Source of the DNA: Gammaproteobacteria bacterium TMED92
GTDB taxonomy: Bacteria > Pseudomonadota > Gammaproteobacteria > Pseudomonadales > Azotimanducaceae
Assembly: GCA_002170355.2 (NCBI GenBank)
Contig: NHET02000064.1
Span: 36,213-42,044 of the forward strand
Reading direction: 5' to 3'
Length of the DNA stretch: 5,832 nucleotides
This document shows, piece after piece, positions 5,115 to 5,832 of the stretch. Each line of letters begins with the position of its first letter. Within the stretch, counting starts at the first letter, position 1. The position numbers and the translations under genes are program-made. A model generated the notes under the pieces. The model was not told the DNA's origin, ran no database searches, and saw only the letters and a program-made list of their open reading frames with translations.

Positions 5115-5123
5115 TGCTAGTAT
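5115..5123 (+). promoter_or_regulatory. Candidate extended -10 element for the alpha/beta hydrolase
   Basis: TGCTAGTAT fits the extended -10 pattern TGnTATAAT with four of six -10 bases. It lies 32 bp before ATG 5155. There is no recognisable -35 box at the right distance (CGCGCC). The 80-bp spacer 5075-5154 must serve both divergent genes. Confidence 0.25.
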
Positions 5124-5154
5124 TCCGCTAATCTGTGCAACCGGGCGAAAGCTT

Positions 5155-5832
5155 ATGAGTTTTCACGGCAATACTGCAGCAACACCGCCCCCCAAGCCAT
5201 GCCTAAGCTATACCGTGCATCCAGGACAAGGACCTTATCTTTTGCTGGTCCATGGCTTTTTATCGTCCAGTGCTCAATGGATGCTTAATTTAGCCGCCCT
5301 CAGCAAGGTATGCCAACCCGTCACAGTAGACCTTTGGGGCCACGGTGCTTCGCCAGCACCAGAGGATCAGAATCTATATAAACCCGCGCACTATGCTGAG
5401 CAGTTCGAGTTTGTGCGCCGCGATATTGGCACGTCGCGTTGGTTCGTATGCGGATACTCAATCGGCGCTAGCCTGACCTTGCACTACGCGTATCACTATT
5501 CCGACCGTGTTATTGCCCAGATCTTTACCAATTCAACCTCAGCCTTCACTGACTTGAGCACCCAGCAAGGTTGGCGTAAGAAAATGCAAAAAAGCGTCGA
5601 CAAAATCATCGCTGGCGGCACCGCAGCGATAGAGAGAATTCCTGTGCATCCCAAACGCGCCCACACTCTGCCAATGCCTGTGTATGACGCTTTGTTAGCT
5701 GACGCTGCATTGCTGTCGCCTGTGGGCGTGGCGAATGCGTACTTGGGCACAATGCCTCACACCAACATCCTCGACGTCGCGTGCGACAACCTAAGACCTG
5801 CGCTAATGTGTTGGGGCGAAAAAGAACGGCGG
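5155..5832 (+). CDS. Alpha/beta-fold hydrolase, N-terminal part (cut by the right edge)
   Basis: The reading frame stays open from ATG 5155 through the window end, giving 226 residues. YLLLVHGFLSSSAQW (28-42) has the HG oxyanion-hole motif, VDLWGHGASP (58-67) is the conserved DxxGHGxS segment, and GYSIGA (100-105) is the nucleophile elbow with Ser102. A lid-like region follows, and LMCWGEKE near residues 217-224 is the strand after which the catalytic Asp normally comes; the Asp and His are beyond the edge. The closest general class is cytosolic esterases, lipases and C-C bond hydrolases; the substrate cannot be told. There is no signal peptide. The ribosome binding site is poor (GGGCGAAAG region). 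The gene is divergent from the amidohydrolase, with an 80-bp shared spacer. Confidence 0.9.
   Translation, partial: MSFHGNTAATPPPKPCLSYTVHPGQGPYLLLVHGFLSSSAQWMLNLAALSKVCQPVTVDLWGHGASPAPEDQNLYKPAHYAEQFEFVRRDIGTSRWFVCGYSIGASLTLHYAYHYSDRVIAQIFTNSTSAFTDLSTQQGWRKKMQKSVDKIIAGGTAAIERIPVHPKRAHTLPMPVYDALLADAALLSPVGVANAYLGTMPHTNILDVACDNLRPALMCWGEKERR

Overview
The window carries ordinary bacterial chromosomal genes at moderate GC content. Protein style suggests Proteobacteria, most likely a gammaproteobacterium. The clues are a RibB protein with a dead GTP-cyclohydrolase-II-like tail, a long amidohydrolase of the N-acyl-D-amino-acid deacylase family, a tRNA gene with encoded CCA, and strong AAGGAGG-type ribosome binding sites. 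The lineage is an inference, not a demonstration. I see no transposase, integrase, CRISPR array or phage gene.

Layout from left to right. (1) Positions 1-383, minus strand: N-terminal part of a zinc alcohol dehydrogenase, cut by the window edge. (2) Positions 384-515: a spacer with nested CATAG/CTATG palindromes and a CTCGGT direct repeat ahead of the dehydrogenase, plus a weak terminator-like hairpin behind pdxA. (3) Positions 516-1508, minus: a PdxA-family dehydrogenase, probably starting at GTG 1508 rather than ATG 1535. (4) Positions 1629-1865, plus: a 78-residue zinc-ribbon-like protein, divergent from pdxA and convergent with ribB. (5) Positions 1879-2970, minus: RibB with a degenerate RibA-like domain. 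(6) Positions 2971-3267: a 297-bp gene-free stretch in front of ribB. Reading toward ribB it holds six degenerate 10-bp repeats, a foldable 99-nt segment, and a terminator-like hairpin with a seven-T tract ending 12 nt before the ribB start. (7) Positions 3268-3344, minus: tRNA-Arg(UCG). (8) Positions 3386-5074, minus: the amidohydrolase. (9) Positions 5155-5832, plus: the start of an alpha/beta hydrolase, divergent from the amidohydrolase and cut by the right edge.

The genes do not form one obvious pathway. RibB supplies the four-carbon precursor of riboflavin. PdxA-family enzymes oxidise 4-phosphorylated hydroxyacids, in vitamin B6 synthesis or, in the PdxA2 branch, in sugar-acid catabolism. 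The dehydrogenase, amidohydrolase and alpha/beta hydrolase look like separate catabolic or detoxifying enzymes. The most unusual part is the ribB leader: it has no recognisable FMN riboswitch, yet it contains mutually exclusive hairpins and a terminator-like element, so it may be an undescribed attenuator or RNA switch. A simpler reading, in which a terminator of the upstream transcript overlaps the ribB promoter, remains open.
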